A stretch of 64,000 bases of DNA from Basidiobolus meristosporus CBS 931.73 (lineage: Eukaryota; Basidiobolomycota; Basidiobolomycetes; Basidiobolales; Basidiobolaceae). Position numbers and translations under genes: made by a program. Positions 12,108-24,539 of the stretch are shown here, piece after piece. The notes below the pieces were generated by a model. It was given only the letters and a program-made list of their open reading frames with translations. It was not told where the DNA came from and did not search any database. The stretch lies in the NCBI GenBank assembly GCA_002104905.1, contig MCFE01000150.1, positions 62,001-126,000 of the forward strand. The letters run 5' to 3'. How positions within the stretch are numbered: position 1 is the first letter of the stretch; every line of letters starts with the position of its first letter.

Positions 12108-14815
12108 TGATTGACTCAGGAACATTACTTGAGTACATGTCAGAGCAATTTGCTCTGAAAGCTGGAATCAACTAAGAACCCACAAAGTCAACTTCAGTCT
12201 CAATAGCAGATGGGAACTCTCACATAATCAACTGTATTACTCAGCCAGTAAGGATGAACATCAATGACTATGAAAAAGATATATAGGCCTATATATTTGG
12301 GAACTGCAAGTTTGACCTTGTACTTGGGAAAACCTGGCAATTTTGTTGTAATCCATCAATCAACTGGAGAACCCTTGCTACTCAGATTCATAAGGATAAC
12401 AAGGTCTATGAGCTACTGCCAGCCAGGCTGGATTTCAGCTTGGTCAATTCCAGAGAGTGTGAGACAAGTGAGCTTAGCAAGACAAAGTTCTGTAGAGCAC
12501 TAAGAAAAGGCATCCAGATGTTCCTCATGGCAGTATTACATGAGGATTCCTTGACTCCAGTACCCCAGAAGGTACAGACTCTTTTGAAGGAGTATTCAGA
12601 CATATTTCCAGAAGAACTTGTAGGCCTGTCACCAGTCAGAGACATGGATTATGCCACCAAAATAGGAGATAGCCCTTGAGTGAGTAGAACACCTTACAGA
12701 ACAAGTCCATTAGGGTTGGAAGAGATGAAGGGACTAATAGATCAGTTACTGGAGCAAGGATGTTGAAAAGGTCTTGGAGAAGCTAAGAGAGAACAAGCTA
12801 TATAGCAAGCTACCCAAATGTGAATTCTTCAAGGAACGCAATGAATATCTGGGACAAATAGCAACTAGCACAGCAGTACCTTAGACCCTAAGAAGGTTGG
12901 AGCAATCAAGAATCTGAAGCAGCTCCTTGGCATATCAGAGCTCAGATCATTCCTTAGAATGGTTTGCTATTATTGGAGATTTGTCAAGTCCTTTGCAAGT
13001 ATTGCAGCCCCTCTAACTGATATCCTCAAGAAAGACAATACCTACAAGTGGGACATAGCTTGTGAAACTGCCTTCCAGATGCTCAAGAATGAACTTGCTA
13101 AGCTGCCAAGCTTAAGAATACCAGACTTCAGAAAAGAGTTTACTATGTGCACATATGCTTCAGATTATGAAATTGGTGGAGTTTTGGGCCAAGAACACAA
13201 GGGAAAGGACTACCCTGTTGCCATTAAATTCAAGAAACTGAACTCAGCAGAACAAAAATATACAGTCCATGACAAGGAGATGCTGGCTATAATATGCTGT
13301 TTGAAGACATGGAGATGCTATATTGAAGGTGTCAAATGCACTGTGAAGACTGATCATGCCTCCCTCAAGTATATTTTCACTCAGAAGGTACTCTTTAGAA
13401 AAATGACAAGTTGGAGTGGACACATTCAGCAGTTTGACTTGGAGATTGTCTACTGCCCTGGGAAAAGCAACACAGTTGCTGATGCCTTGTCAAGATTAGA
13501 TCAAGTTGCACAATGCAAATTGGTGCATGAATCAGATTGGCCTAGCTTTTTACCAAAGTACTTGGAGGACCAAGCAATTTCCAATGAGGTGGATGACAAT
13601 ATCAAGAAGATAATCTAGGATGAAGCCAGCAAATTTCTAGTACAGCATAAGACACTTTATCAAATTATTCATGGAAGCCCTGTTGCCTATTACACTTATG
13701 TTTCTTGCCTGGATTTCATACTTAAGCTACACAATGGATATGGACATCTTGGAGTTGAAGGAACTTATAGCCTTGTGAAAGCCAGAGCATGGTACCCCAG
13801 AGTAAAACATGATATTGAGAAGCTAATGAAAACATGCCCAAATTGCCAAATCAACCAAGGCCAACCACAGAGAACTACTAAACTCTTTCCTTGGAGCCTG
13901 TAAGACCATTTGAAAGATGGGGAATTGACTTTACTGGAAGACTGCCAGCTACAAGGAAATGTAACTGTTGAAACCTAGTAGTAACTGACCATAGCAATTG
14001 ACCATGCCACTAAATAGCCAGTGGCTAAAGCTGTACCTATGGCCAGTAAACAAGAAGTTGCAAGTTTCATCTACCATGAAATCCATATGAAGTTTGGATG
14101 CCCTGTAGCAATTCTATCTGATAGAGGTGCAAACTTTATGGCAAAGATATTGGAAGCTTACCTGGAAATGCAGCAGATCAAACACTTGAAAACCTTGCCA
14201 TATCACCCCAGAACTAATGAAGTCACTGAACAGTATAATGGATTATTTGGAAAAATGCTGACCAAGTATGCAAATGGAGTTGTTGGTGGATGGGATGAGT
14301 ATATAGACCAAGCATTCTTTGCATGCAGAGTCAGAGTACACAACACCACCCAGCAATTGTCATTTAACCCAGTGTATGGATGTGAACCAAGGATTCCAGA
14401 AGATCTCACACAACCAAAGCTTACAGACAACTTAGAAGATGTGCTCAGTCAGCCAAATAGACACCATCAACTGAAACAAAGATGTCAAGAGGCACAGACC
14501 AAAGTATCTCAGAGTGCAGAAAAGATGAAGCAGATATTTGATAAGACTATGGCACCAGAAGCATTGACAGTTGGGAACTTTGTATTGCTAAGAAACAACA
14601 CTTGGAAGAAGTTTGAGCCACAATGAACAGGACCATTCAAGATCATCAGAGAATGTCCATTTGCAACTTACCAACTAGTGGACAAACAAGGCAATATCTG
14701 GGAAGACTTAGTGCATAGGGACAGACTCAAGCTTGCAACACTTGCTAATAATACTGAAGCATCAAGAAATTGGTATCACAATAAAAGAGATTCAGGAGAA
14801 CCCTCTCAACTTTAG
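12108..14815 (+). pseudogene. E1 pol with RT deletion
   Basis: The order is protease remnant (about 12110-12160), RT N-terminal linker (12264-12679), then a jump from 'gagcaagg' to 'tgttgaaaaggtc' near 12765 that skips about 0.43 kb, including the fingers/palm and the YLDD motif. RT thumb and RNase H follow (12959-13618, ending VADALSRL), then the integrase HHCC region with stops (13620-13900) and integrase core plus C-terminus (14021-14626). The polypurine tract is around 14811-14825 (TTTAGCAGGGGAGAA). Confidence 0.8.
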
Positions 14816-14825
14816 CAGGGGAGAA

Positions 14826-15194
14826 TGTTATGATCTGCAGCTTGAATATTTAAGCTAGATCAGTTTTTAGTCAAGTCAACTAGTTGTTTGTTTAGGTTAT
14901 CAGTATGTCAGTATTATCTATCATATCAGTAACATTAGTCAGCAAATGAATCAGCAGATCCTTATCAGATAGACATAGATATATTAAGTAGGATCTTATT
15001 GGGTGATGATGATGCAATCAAATAAGTCATCAGCCACAGGCTACATGAGGAAATACAATTAGTCAACAATTGATCTGGCAAAATGTATGTAAGGAGCAGC
15101 TGGAATTTCAGTAAAGAACAGTTCAGGTTTTAGTGAATGCAACACTAGCTAAACTACCTATTCCTCTACAACTCTTATACCAAGACTTGTAACA
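14826..15194 (+). repeat. E1 3' LTR
   Basis: 369 bp, TGTTATGATC...GACTTGTAACA, immediately after the polypurine tract. E2 coding sequence resumes at 15195. Confidence 0.9.
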
Positions 15195-17711
15195 GCTCAA
15201 TACTCCACCAAATGCATAATCTGAAGCATCAGTGCACAGAGTAAAGTCTTTTCTGAAGTCAGGTATTATTAAGCTTGGCAGCTTAGCAACTTCATTCTTG
15301 GGCAACTGGAAGGCATTTTCACAAGCTATGTCCCACTTGTAGGTATTGTCTTTCATCAGGATATCAGTTAGAAAAGCTGCAATACTTGCAAACAACTTGA
15401 CAAATCTCCAATAATAGGAAACCATTCCAAGCAATGATCTGAGCTCTGATATGTTGTGGAATTGCATCAGATTCTTGACAACTTCAACCTTCTTATGGTT
15501 TAAGGTTACTCCTGTGCTGGTCACTATGTGTCCCAGATACTCAATATGTTCCATGAAGAATTTGCACTTGGGTAGCTTGCCATAGAGCTTGTTCTCTCTC
15601 AGCTTCATCAAGACCTTTTCAATGTGCACCAAGTGATCCTCTTCTGTCTTGCTGTAAATTGATATATCATCTAGGTAGACTCTGACAAACTTGTCTAGGT
15701 ACTCCTGGAAGATTGTCTGCATCAGGGTCATGAATGTTGCAGGGGCATTGGTGAGGCCAAAATTCATGACTAAGTACCTGTGAAGTCCATTTTAGGTCCT
15801 GAATGCTGTCTTAGGGATGTCTTCTGGCTTCACCCTAATCTGGTTGTATCTTAACATGAGGTCAATCTTGCCAAATATAGGGGCTCCATTGAATTGGTCC
15901 CAGAGCTCATCAATCCAAGGTATGGGGTACTTATTCTTTATGGTAACTGAGTTGAGGGCTCTGTAGTCAACACACATCCTGAGTGTACCATGCTTCTTCT
16001 TCACAAGAAGTACAGGTGCTCCCCAGGGTGACTTGATGGGTCTGATATATCCTTGCTCCAGTCACTCATCTGTTTGTCTCTTCATCTCTTCCAACTCCAA
16101 TGGACCCATTCTCTAAAGTGTTTTACTCACTGGAGGGTTAGCTCCTGCTTCAATGGCATGATCCATGTCTCTCTCAGGTGGTAGGCTTACAAGCTCCTCT
16201 GAATATATGTCTGAATACTCCTTCAAAAGAGTCTGGACCTTATGGGGTACTGGAGTAGAGGATGCCTCCTCTAATACTGCCATGAGGAACATCTGGGTGT
16301 CTTTTCTTAGTGCTCTACAGAACTTTGTCTTGCTAAGTTCACATGTTTCACACAAGCTGGAATCTACCAAGTTAAAATCCAGTCTGGCAGGTAATAGCTC
16401 ATAAGTCTTGCAGTCCTTCTGGATCTGAGTAGCAAGGGTCCTCCAGTTGATTGATGGATTACAACAAAATTGCCAGGTTTTCCCAAGTACAAGGTCAAAC
16501 TTGCAGTTCCCAAATATATAAGCCTGTAGCTCTTCTTCATAGTCATTGATCTTCATTCTTACTGGCTGAGTAATACAGTTGATTATGTGAGAGGACCCAT
16601 CAGTTGTTGAGACTGAAGTTGATTTGGTGGGTTCCAAGTTGATTCCAGCTTTCAGAGCAAAATGCTCTGACATGTACTCATGCAATGCTCCTGAGTCAAT
16701 CATGATCTTGGCAGATACTCATTGATTACCCCATTCAAGTATAATAGCTTTCCTGAGTATGAGTTCATCTGGGACAGGAACTCTTCTGTCATGTGGAAGG
16801 TGAGTTCTGAGTCTTCTTCAAGTCCATCCTCCATATTACTATGCTCCATGGCCTCAATATGGCTAAAGGTTCTTGATGGCTGATGTCCATTTCTTCTCTG
16901 AGGGCAGTACTTTGCAATATGTCCCTGCTGGTGGTAATTGAAGCCAGCTCCTTGCTTCTTACATTCTTCTGAGGTAGGATTCTTCTGCATAGCATCTGTT
17001 TCCATTGGCACTGCTTCTGATTGTCTTCTTTCACAGTTATTGTAGGCACTCTGATTAGTCAATGTGGATTTCCCAACTCCACACATAGCTAGTCATAGTC
17101 AAGGGCAATCATGATGGCTTCTTTGGTAGTCTGAGGTCTTTGATAATTCACTTCCTTACGAGTTCTTGCTTTCAACCCATCAATAAAGTATTCAACTTGA
17201 TCCTGAGGGTCCATTTCTTCAATTTGACCAGGTAGACATCTATTTTCATATATGTACTCTTGGACCATTCCTTTTTGTCTGAGTGTCTTCAACTTTCTTG
17301 TCAGTAGTGTCTGTTGGTGTGGTGGCTTAAAGGCATCCTGAATTTCCAATACAAACCCATCCCAGGTAGAGATTGTAAACCATCCCATCATTATGGCTGA
17401 CCTGATCTTGTTGTGGTACCACTAAAAGCTGCATCTGCCAGGTAAGAGGCTGTATATTGTACCTTGCTTTCTGAAGCTATTCCCTTAGCCTTGAAAACTT
17501 TTTCAATCTGGAAGAGGCAAGTTCCCAGGATTTCATTGACTCTACCATAACACCAGTTAACTTTCACACTAAAGTTGCTTGTGACATGGTTTTGCTAGCT
17601 TTGGGCCATGGTAATCATTCCTTGTTGCTGCTGGCTAAGGATCTGGAATAACTGTTGCTGCTGGGCCAGGACATGTTGCATAGCATTCTCCCATTCTTGA
17701 TATTTAGACAT
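15195..17711 (-). pseudogene. E2 gag to RNase H (larger part)
   Basis: Reading right to left: gag ATG at 17711-17709; gag body 17089-17700; zinc-knuckle region 16700-17086 (GFNYHQQGHIAKYC, both leading Cys lost as in E1); protease MIDSGALHEYM at about 16670-16703; RT N-terminus 16113-16560; RT core 15195-16004 with VRVYLDDISIYSK intact. This is the best-preserved E RT in the window. RNase H is cut at 15195 by E1. Stops and frameshifts are scattered throughout. Confidence 0.8.
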
Positions 17712-17769
17712 CTTGAGGGAGGATTCCTCTTTCTCAAGGAGGGATGTTTCTGGTTATTGCTGCTACCAA

Positions 17770-18135
17770 TGTTACAAGTCTTGGTATAAGAGTTGTAGAG
17801 TAATAAGGAGTTTAGCTAGTATTGTATTCACTAAAACTTGGACTGATCTTTATTGAGATTCCAGCAGCTCCTGATATATATTTTGCCAGATCAATTGTTG
17901 ACTAATCATATTTCCTAATGTAGCCTGTGGCTGATGACTCATTTGATTCCATCATCATTGCCCAATAAGATCCTACTTAATATATCTATTTCTGTCTGAT
18001 AAGGATCTGCTGATTCATTTGCTGTCTACTGCCTGAATTGCTAGATATTACTGATATATGAACAACCTAAACATATACCTAATTGATTTGGCTAAAAACT
18101 GATCTAACTTAAACATTTAAGTGCCAGATAATATC
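17770..18135 (-). repeat. Family E LTR, outer right (5' LTR of E2)
   Basis: About 366 bp. On the minus strand it runs GATATTATCTGGCAC... to ACTTGTAACA, followed by the primer site TTGGTAGCAGC of E2 at about 17755-17769. The first base of the consensus TGTTATGATC terminus is lost or merged with the flanking ACAAG. Confidence 0.8.
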
Positions 18136-19852
18136 ACAAGTTGCAGTGGAAGATCATTTTACCTGAGTATGCCAATATTACTGAAACTGATGACACTAAC
18201 TGGAAGACACGGCATAGAAGGCTAGACAGATTGGGGAATAAAAAATGAGCCAATTGATGAAAAATGAGCTTGTTTCAGGCCTAAATTACTCAATTACAGA
18301 CAAGTTGGGTATCTGTAAGGGAGGTTGATGTGGCAAACAAGCTAGGTAGCATATCAGGAGCTCAGGAGGTATTAACATCACCAAATATTGGCTATTGTAC
18401 ACTCAGTCACATGCAGTCCCATGATAACACCGTCCATTGTAGCCAAGAGTTACTTTATGATGTCAATTGATAATAAGACAAGATAAACAAGGGTATACTT
18501 TCTCAAAACAAAAAATGAAGCTTTGGAGATGTTTAAATAACTCATGAACATGGCAGAAACATAAACTGGGTGTAAATTGAAGTTACTTTGAAGTGACAAT
18601 GGAGGGGAATACTGTTCAAAGGAGTTTGCAAATACTGTGCATCTATTGTTATATCTCAACCAACCACTGTTCAACATACTCCACATCAGAATGGAGTAGC
18701 AGAGCATGCAAATAGAACAACGGTAGAGATGGGAAGACTGATGCTACATGACAAGGGAATGGACTACTAGTTTTGGGCTGAATCTGTTGCTATCACAGTA
18801 AACATCAATAATAGATGCCCAAGAACTGCACTACAGGATTTTATGCCCTTTGAAGCATACACCGGCAAAAAACCAGATCTCCAGCACCTCAGGATCTTTG
18901 GGAGTGATGACTTTTATCACATCCCTGACAAAAAACACTCAAAGCTGGATCCAAAGAGTAGAAAAGGGATCTTTCTTGGGTATTGTGATGATACCTAAGG
19001 GTATAGAGTGTATGATGGCAAGATTCAGAAGCTAATCAAGAGCAGGGACATTGTTTTTGAGGAAAATTCAGATTAAAAACCCACAGAAATCATTGACCAG
19101 CTGCCTAATTATGCAATCAACACTAATAAGGAAGATATGTACCAAACTCAGCCAGATACAGAGCATACTTCTGCCAGTTTCCAATCAGAGCAGATTATCC
19201 CAATTAGGATATTGACCAGAATAAGAAATGCCCCAGGATTCTGGTGGCAGACATCCAATGATCATGAAGAAGCTTATCTTGCCTTATGTGCCAAACCTCA
19301 GAATCTGGAACAGGCAATGCAAAGTCCCAATGCTACTTTGTGGCAACAAGCCATGCTGGAGGAGTACCAACTACTTATCAAAGCAAAAATGTGGGAACTG
19401 GTAGATTCACCAAATAGGTGAACGCCAATGAAATGCACATGGGCCTACAAAATCAAGATTACCTCAAATGGTACTGTTGATTAGTACAAGGCTATTTCCT
19501 GATCCAGGGAATAGACCTTAAGGAAACATTTGCTCTGGTTACCAAGTTTAACTCCATTAGAACAGCTCTAGCCCTGGCAGCTGTACACAGTCTAGATCTA
19601 CAACAAATGGATGTCAAAACACCCATGCTAAATAGGGATTTGCAAAAAACTTTATGTATGGAGCAACCAGAAGGTTTTACTGATCCAAAAGGCCCCTACA
19701 TGGTGTGCAAACTCAGGAAATTGTAGTATGGGCTTAGGCACGCACCTAGATCATAGTAAAACAAAATTACAAATATGTAGAGGAGATTGGGTTTGTTTGT
19801 AGCACTGTGGATCAAAGTTTTTATGTGAAACAGCTCAAAAAGGGCAAAATTG
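18136..19852 (+). pseudogene. Copia D1, 3' part: pre-integrase, integrase, RT N-terminus
   Basis: It picks up the D1 protein exactly where it stopped at 3903 (…NTYK / LQWKIILPEYANI). Visible parts are the integrase core (HTPHQNGVAEHANRT near 18665-18720), the conserved D-specific stretch LQHLRIFGS and FLGY (about 18880-18990), and the RT N-terminal region (WELVDSPN, TFALVTKFNSIR, MDVKT, GFTDPKGPYMVCKLRKL at 19380-19725). There are many stops. It is lost at 19852, before the YVDD motif, where an E LTR starts. Confidence 0.75.
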
Positions 19853-20220
19853 TGTTATGATCTGCCACTTGAATATATAAGTAGATCAGTTTTTATTCAA
19901 ATCAATTAGTTATATGTTTAGGTTTTTGGTATATCAGTATTATCTATCATATCAGTAACATTAGTCAGCAAATGAATCAGCAGATCCTTATCTGTCAGAA
20001 ATAGATATATTAAGTAGGAGCTTATTGGGTGATGATGATGCAATCAAATGAGTCATCAGCCACAGGCTACATGAGGAAATACAATTAGTCAACAATTGAT
20101 CTGGCAGAATGTATATAAGGAGCTGCTGGAACCTCAATAAAGATCAGTTCAGGCTTTAGTGAATACAATACTAGCTAAACTCCCTATTCCTCTACAACTC
20201 ATATGTCAAGACTTGTAACA
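19853..20220 (+). repeat. Family E solo LTR
   Basis: 368 bp, TGTTATGATCTGCC to GACTTGTAACA. The flanks (AATTG and CTTGT) do not form a convincing duplication. The sequence that follows is E internal sequence in the opposite orientation, so the right junction is probably a rearrangement. Confidence 0.8.
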
Positions 20221-20235
20221 CTTGTATGAATTGTG

Positions 20236-20795
20236 ATTGCTGAATATCTGATTTCATTCTGAGTTTTTATGCTCCAGCCTTGACAAGGCTATAGGTTTCT
20301 TTAATTCCAGGATGTCCATATCTATTGTGTAGCTTATTTATTAAATCAACGTGAGTAACATAAGGGCAATATGCAATAGGCTTTCATCAACAATTTAGTA
20401 GAGTACTTCATCCTGTATTACAAATCTGTAATTTCATCTTAGATTATCTTCTTGGTCTCTTCATCCACCTGATCAGATGTGGACTGGTCCTCTAAGAGCT
20501 TTGGTAATAATATAGGCCAATCTGATTCATACACCTAGTTGAGTTGTGCAACTTGTTCTAGTCTTTAAAAGACATCAGCAACTATGTTGTTTTCCCTAGG
20601 CAGTAAATAATCTTAAAGTCAAGTTGCCAAATGTATTAACTCCATCTTGTAAATCTATGTGATAGTACCTCACAAGTAAATATATACTCTGAATGAGGCA
20701 TGATTAGTCTTGACATTGCATATGACTCCTTGAATGTTGCATCTCCAGGTCTTCAAGTGGTGGATTTTAGCAAGCATCTCCTTATCATGCTATGG
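20236..20795 (-). pseudogene. E4 fragment, integrase N-terminus and RNase H
   Basis: On the minus strand this matches E3 5270-5840 with more divergence than the other copies. It is interrupted by the F LTR at 20796 and continues at 21974. Confidence 0.7.
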
Positions 20796-21973
20796 TGTGG
20801 TGATGTAGAGGTACTCCTGGGAGGAGCTACACAACTCAAGGTATGTGAAGTATCTGATGGGTGCAATAACCTTTGTGTCTAAACTGCTGGCGTCTTTATC
20901 AATATGTCACTATGGTAAAAGCTCCTGCTTCTCCAGCTTCCTAAATGCTCCAAGTATGTTCAAAGGCCTCTGCGTGTCTTGTGCACTGCCCTGAAAAGCT
21001 CCTTGATGGCAAGTCTGAGATGTAACTGTTAAAGTTAGGTGCAGTGATCAACTGCTAATTAATAAGGGGAGAGTGTCAATTATCATAGGGATGACTTATT
21101 GATGAGGGATTCACTTCCTGTAAACACTTTTCCGGATTGCCAAGTGATTACTAATGGCAAGGTTTTAGAAAATTCAAGGCATTGGTGGACCTCTTGATGA
21201 CATGACTATAGGCTAAAAATACACCAAGAAGGTCCTGGAAGATTCCACAAAGGCACAACACAGCCACACAATTGGGGATTGGTAGTCTGAAACATGTGCA
21301 ACATTGAAATACCATATATTGCATTTAAATGATAAGGATGGTAACACAGAGTTAAGTCATGTGTCATGGGTACTGATGCAGGTACTGTTGCAATTTAAGA
21401 AGTGATTTGGATATAAGGAACTTATCAAGAAATAGTGATAATAGTTGAACTGTTGTTTATTCACCAAGAAGCTCAGTATTTATACCTTTGTAGAAGTAAT
21501 ACAGCTGCAACACTAAGTAGGGAGGGTTTCTCAATATTCAGGAGCATTCTGTAACAGTTTCAGGGTTAGTACATATTGTTTGGTAATAGTGCTAATTTGA
21601 TCCTGACTATAGGGGAATAAGCATAAGATCATATATCTGGAGAAAGTGGCGAAGTTAAGGCAGTAAATGAGTCCTACAGTGACTAAGACTAGCCTAGAAT
21701 TGTTAAGTAAATTTTTAGCTGCTGAATGATACAAAATAGTCCAATATTTCAACAGGTACTTGCCTAATGTAGATACATATACAGATCACAAAGCTGAGTG
21801 CATCTGGGATAACAATGCTAGTAACTAATCAGGGCAAATATCATGTGTGGATACTACTTATGATATGAGTAAAGGAAGAGTGAGAAAATACTGATAAGAT
21901 AAAATATGGACAAGTGCAATACAATACCTATATGAATAAACTTGTCTGTGGAAGGTATATTTACCCTACCACA
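20796..21973 (-). repeat. Family F LTR, itself carrying a G solo LTR
   Basis: It starts TGTGGTGATG and ends CCCTACCACA on the plus strand, like the F copy at 1-736. Without the G insertion it would be about 804 bp. It lies inside E4 RNase H sequence, which continues on both sides. I could not find a clean target duplication (ATGG on the left, CATG on the right). Confidence 0.8.
21386..21754 (-). repeat. Family G solo LTR
   Basis: 369 bp, TGTTGCAATT...AATATTTCAACA, inserted in the F LTR with a perfect 5-bp duplication GGTAC (21381-21385 and 21755-21759). Read on the minus strand it carries a TATAAATA box followed by an AATAAAC-like signal, so transcription would run leftward. No other G sequence is present in the window. 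Confidence 0.85.
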
Positions 21974-23052
21974 CATGACAGTCTTGTTCTGCAGAGTTGA
22001 GTTGCTTGGATTCAAAAGTAACTGGGCAGGCCTTTCCCAAAGGTTTTTGGCTCAGTATTCCACTGATTGCATACTCTGACCATCTGTTCATGGAGTAAAC
22101 TCTCTTATGAAGCTTGGTATTCTTAAGCATGGCAATTTAGCAAGTTCATTCTTGAGTATCTGAAAGGAAGCCTCACAGGCAATGTCTCACTGCAAGGTGT
22201 AGTCTTTCTTGGGAATATAAGTTAAAGGGTCTGCAACACTTGCACAGGACTTGACAAATCTCCAGCAATAGGGAGCCATTCCAAGGAACAATTTGAGTTC
22301 TGATATGCTCTGAGGCTGCTTCAGATTCTGGATGACTTCAACCTTCTTGGGATTTAAGGTCACTCTTGTGCTGTTCATTATGTGTTGCAGGTATTTATTG
22401 TGTTCCTTCAGGAATTCATACCTTGCTTGCTTACCATATAGCTTGCACTTGCTTTGCTTCTTTAAGACCTGTTTAATATTCATCAAGTGGTGTGCTTTTG
22501 TCTTGCTGTAAATCAATATGCTATCTAGGTAGATTACCAAAAACCTGGCAAAGTAACCCAGAAAGATGGTTTGCATTAATATTGTGAATGTTGCCAGGGT
22601 ATTGGTAAGGCCAAGAGTCTTGAATTAGTGCTTGTAATGTGCATAACTGGTCATAAATGCTCTCACTGGGATGTCTTTTGGTTTCACACTAATCTGGCTG
22701 TATCCTGTCAATCCTGTCCAATGTGGGTTGCACCATTGAGTTGGTCCAAAAGCTCATCAATCAATAGTCCGGAGTACTTGTTCTTCATGTTAACTGAGTT
22801 AAGGCTCTGTAGTCAATGCACAATCTAAGTTTACCATTCTTCTTACTTGCAGATGGCACTAGTGCTTCCCAAGGTGACTTGCTGGATCCAACATATTCTT
22901 GCTCCAATAACTGATCTCTATGTTTCTTCATCTCTTCCAGTGCCAATGGACTCATTCAGTAAGGTGTCTCTCTCACTGGACAACTATTTCCCGTGTCAAT
23001 GGCATGAATAGCATCCCTGACTGGTGGTAGGCTGACAGGCTCTTCTAGCTCT
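21974..23052 (-). pseudogene. E4 fragment, RNase H to RT/protease linker
   Basis: Minus-strand frames (best 22187-22576) match E3 RT. The catalytic motif reads VIYLDSILIYSK, so the second catalytic Asp is replaced by Ser. It breaks off at about 23052, joined directly to copia D2, without an LTR. Confidence 0.75.
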
Positions 23053-24502
23053 GCTCCAAAAGACACCACCAGCGGGTCTATACAGTTAAATATGAGTGAA
23101 ATCCAAGGGGCAACAGCAACAAAACTGACAGACATACTCTATGTGCCTGGAATAGCCATGGACCTACTCTTAATCAGTAAAGCAACTACTCAAGGACTGA
23201 AGTTTACTTTGACCAAGCTCATCTGCTCATTATTGAGTAAAAGTGGATGAAATTAGATTTGGGAATCAGAGATCACATTATATACAAGTTAAAATGCAAG
23301 GTCATTGAACCTGAGTATGCCAACATTGCAGAACCTGATCAAACTAACTGGGAGATGTGTTATAGGATGCTAGGACTTATTTGTAACAGAACGCAATCAA
23401 TTGGTGAAAAAGCAACTTGTTTTGGGCCTAAATTACTCAATTTTAACCAACTTTTGTGTCTGTATGGGATGCTCATATGGGAAAGAAGCTAGGGAGTGTT
23501 TCTGGTGCTCAGGAGGCATTATAACCACCAAAATACTTGCTATTGTGCTTTCAGATGTATGTGGGCCAGTGAGAACACTGTCAATTGGAGCCAAGAGATA
23601 CTCTACAATGTTTATTAATGATAAGACAAGATGTATATGGGTGTACTTTTCAAGACAAAGTACAAAGGTTTGGAGGCACTTAAGAACTTCAAGAACATGT
23701 CAGATACACAAACTGGGTATATATTGAAGGTACATTGAAGTGGCAATGGAGGAGAATACTATTCAAAGATGTTTGCAATACGCTACCCATCTATATGTAT
23801 ACTTCATGACATCACAGTTGCACATACTCCATAGCAAAACAAAGTAGCAGAATGTGCAAATAGAACAAGAGTAGAGAAAGGAAGATCTATGCTATTTGAT
23901 AAGGGAATGGACTACAGGTTCTGGGCTGAGTCTGTTGCTGCCACAGTATACATTAAGAATAAATGCTCAACAACAATAATACATGAATCTGCATGTTTTG
24001 TAACATATAAAGGCAAAAGACTGGACCTTCAGCATCTCAGGATTTTGGGCAGTGAGGTTTTTTATCACATCCCTGCCAAAAAAAGCCCAATCATGGGACC
24101 AAAGAGCAGAAAAGGATCTCTCTTGTGTAATATAAGGATACTAAAGGATATGGAGTGTATGGTGGCAAAGCTCAGAAGCTGATCAAGAGCACAGATAAAT
24201 CAAGACAACCTTAAATGGTACTATTGATATGCCAAGGCTAGATCTGTGGCTAACAGCTATCCCTAGATCCAGGGACTAGACTTCAAGGTAATATTTGCTC
24301 TGGTTGCCAGGTTTAACTCCATAAATGACAGTTCTTGCACTGGCAGCTGTACACAGTCTAGATCTACTTCAAAAGCATGTCAAACAGCTTTTCTAAATGA
24401 GATTCTGCAAGAAACTAAAAATATTGAGCAACCAGAACGTTTTACCAATCAAAATAGCCCCCATGAGGTGTGTTGACTTAGAAAATTGCTGTATGGGCTA
24501 AA
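23053..24502 (+). pseudogene. Copia D2, protease C-terminus to RT
   Basis: Colinear with D1 from 3683-3903 and 18136-19730. It starts in the post-protease region (SGSIQLNMSE-like), then the pre-integrase domain, integrase start (VLSDVCGPVRTLSIGAKRY at about 23550-23610), integrase end (23889-24182) and the RT N-terminus. It has heavy stop content. It ends in the 'LLYGL' block at about 24502, where the 3' end of inverted copia C3 begins. Unlike D1 it has no E insertion in the pre-integrase region, so it shows the uninterrupted sequence for that site. Confidence 0.75.
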
Positions 24503-24539
24503 TACTGAGTTGGAATTTTGGTTTTTTACAACACTCCCA

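Larger units (their letters stand above)
10672..15194 (+). mobile_element. E1: full-length but defective Gypsy family E copy nested in E2
   Basis: LTRs at 10672-11041 and 14826-15194 flank gag-pol on the plus strand, opposite to the surrounding E2. E2 sequence continues on both sides (gttcttggc... to the left, gctcaatactcc... to the right), showing insertion into the RNase H coding region; the target duplication is blurred by changes at the left edge. An internal deletion removes the catalytic part of RT (junction about 12765), so the copy could not have moved with its own enzyme in its present form. Confidence 0.85.
3904..18135 (-). mobile_element. Dimeric Gypsy family E array (LTR-E3-LTR-E2-LTR)
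   Basis: Three same-orientation LTRs (3904-4268, 8450-8814, 17770-18135) bracket two E internal regions, the middle LTR being shared. The array interrupts copia D1: the target sequence ACAAG occurs at 3899-3903 and again at 18136-18140, so one 5-bp target-site duplication surrounds the whole dimer. E2 was later invaded by a foldback sequence, an F solo LTR and a complete E1 copy. None of the frames is intact. Confidence 0.85.

Noticed and set aside
20792-21977. Target-site duplication for the F LTR at 20796-21973
   Set aside because: ATGG and CATG do not match, and extra bases (CTATGG) sit at the left edge; the boundary is disturbed.
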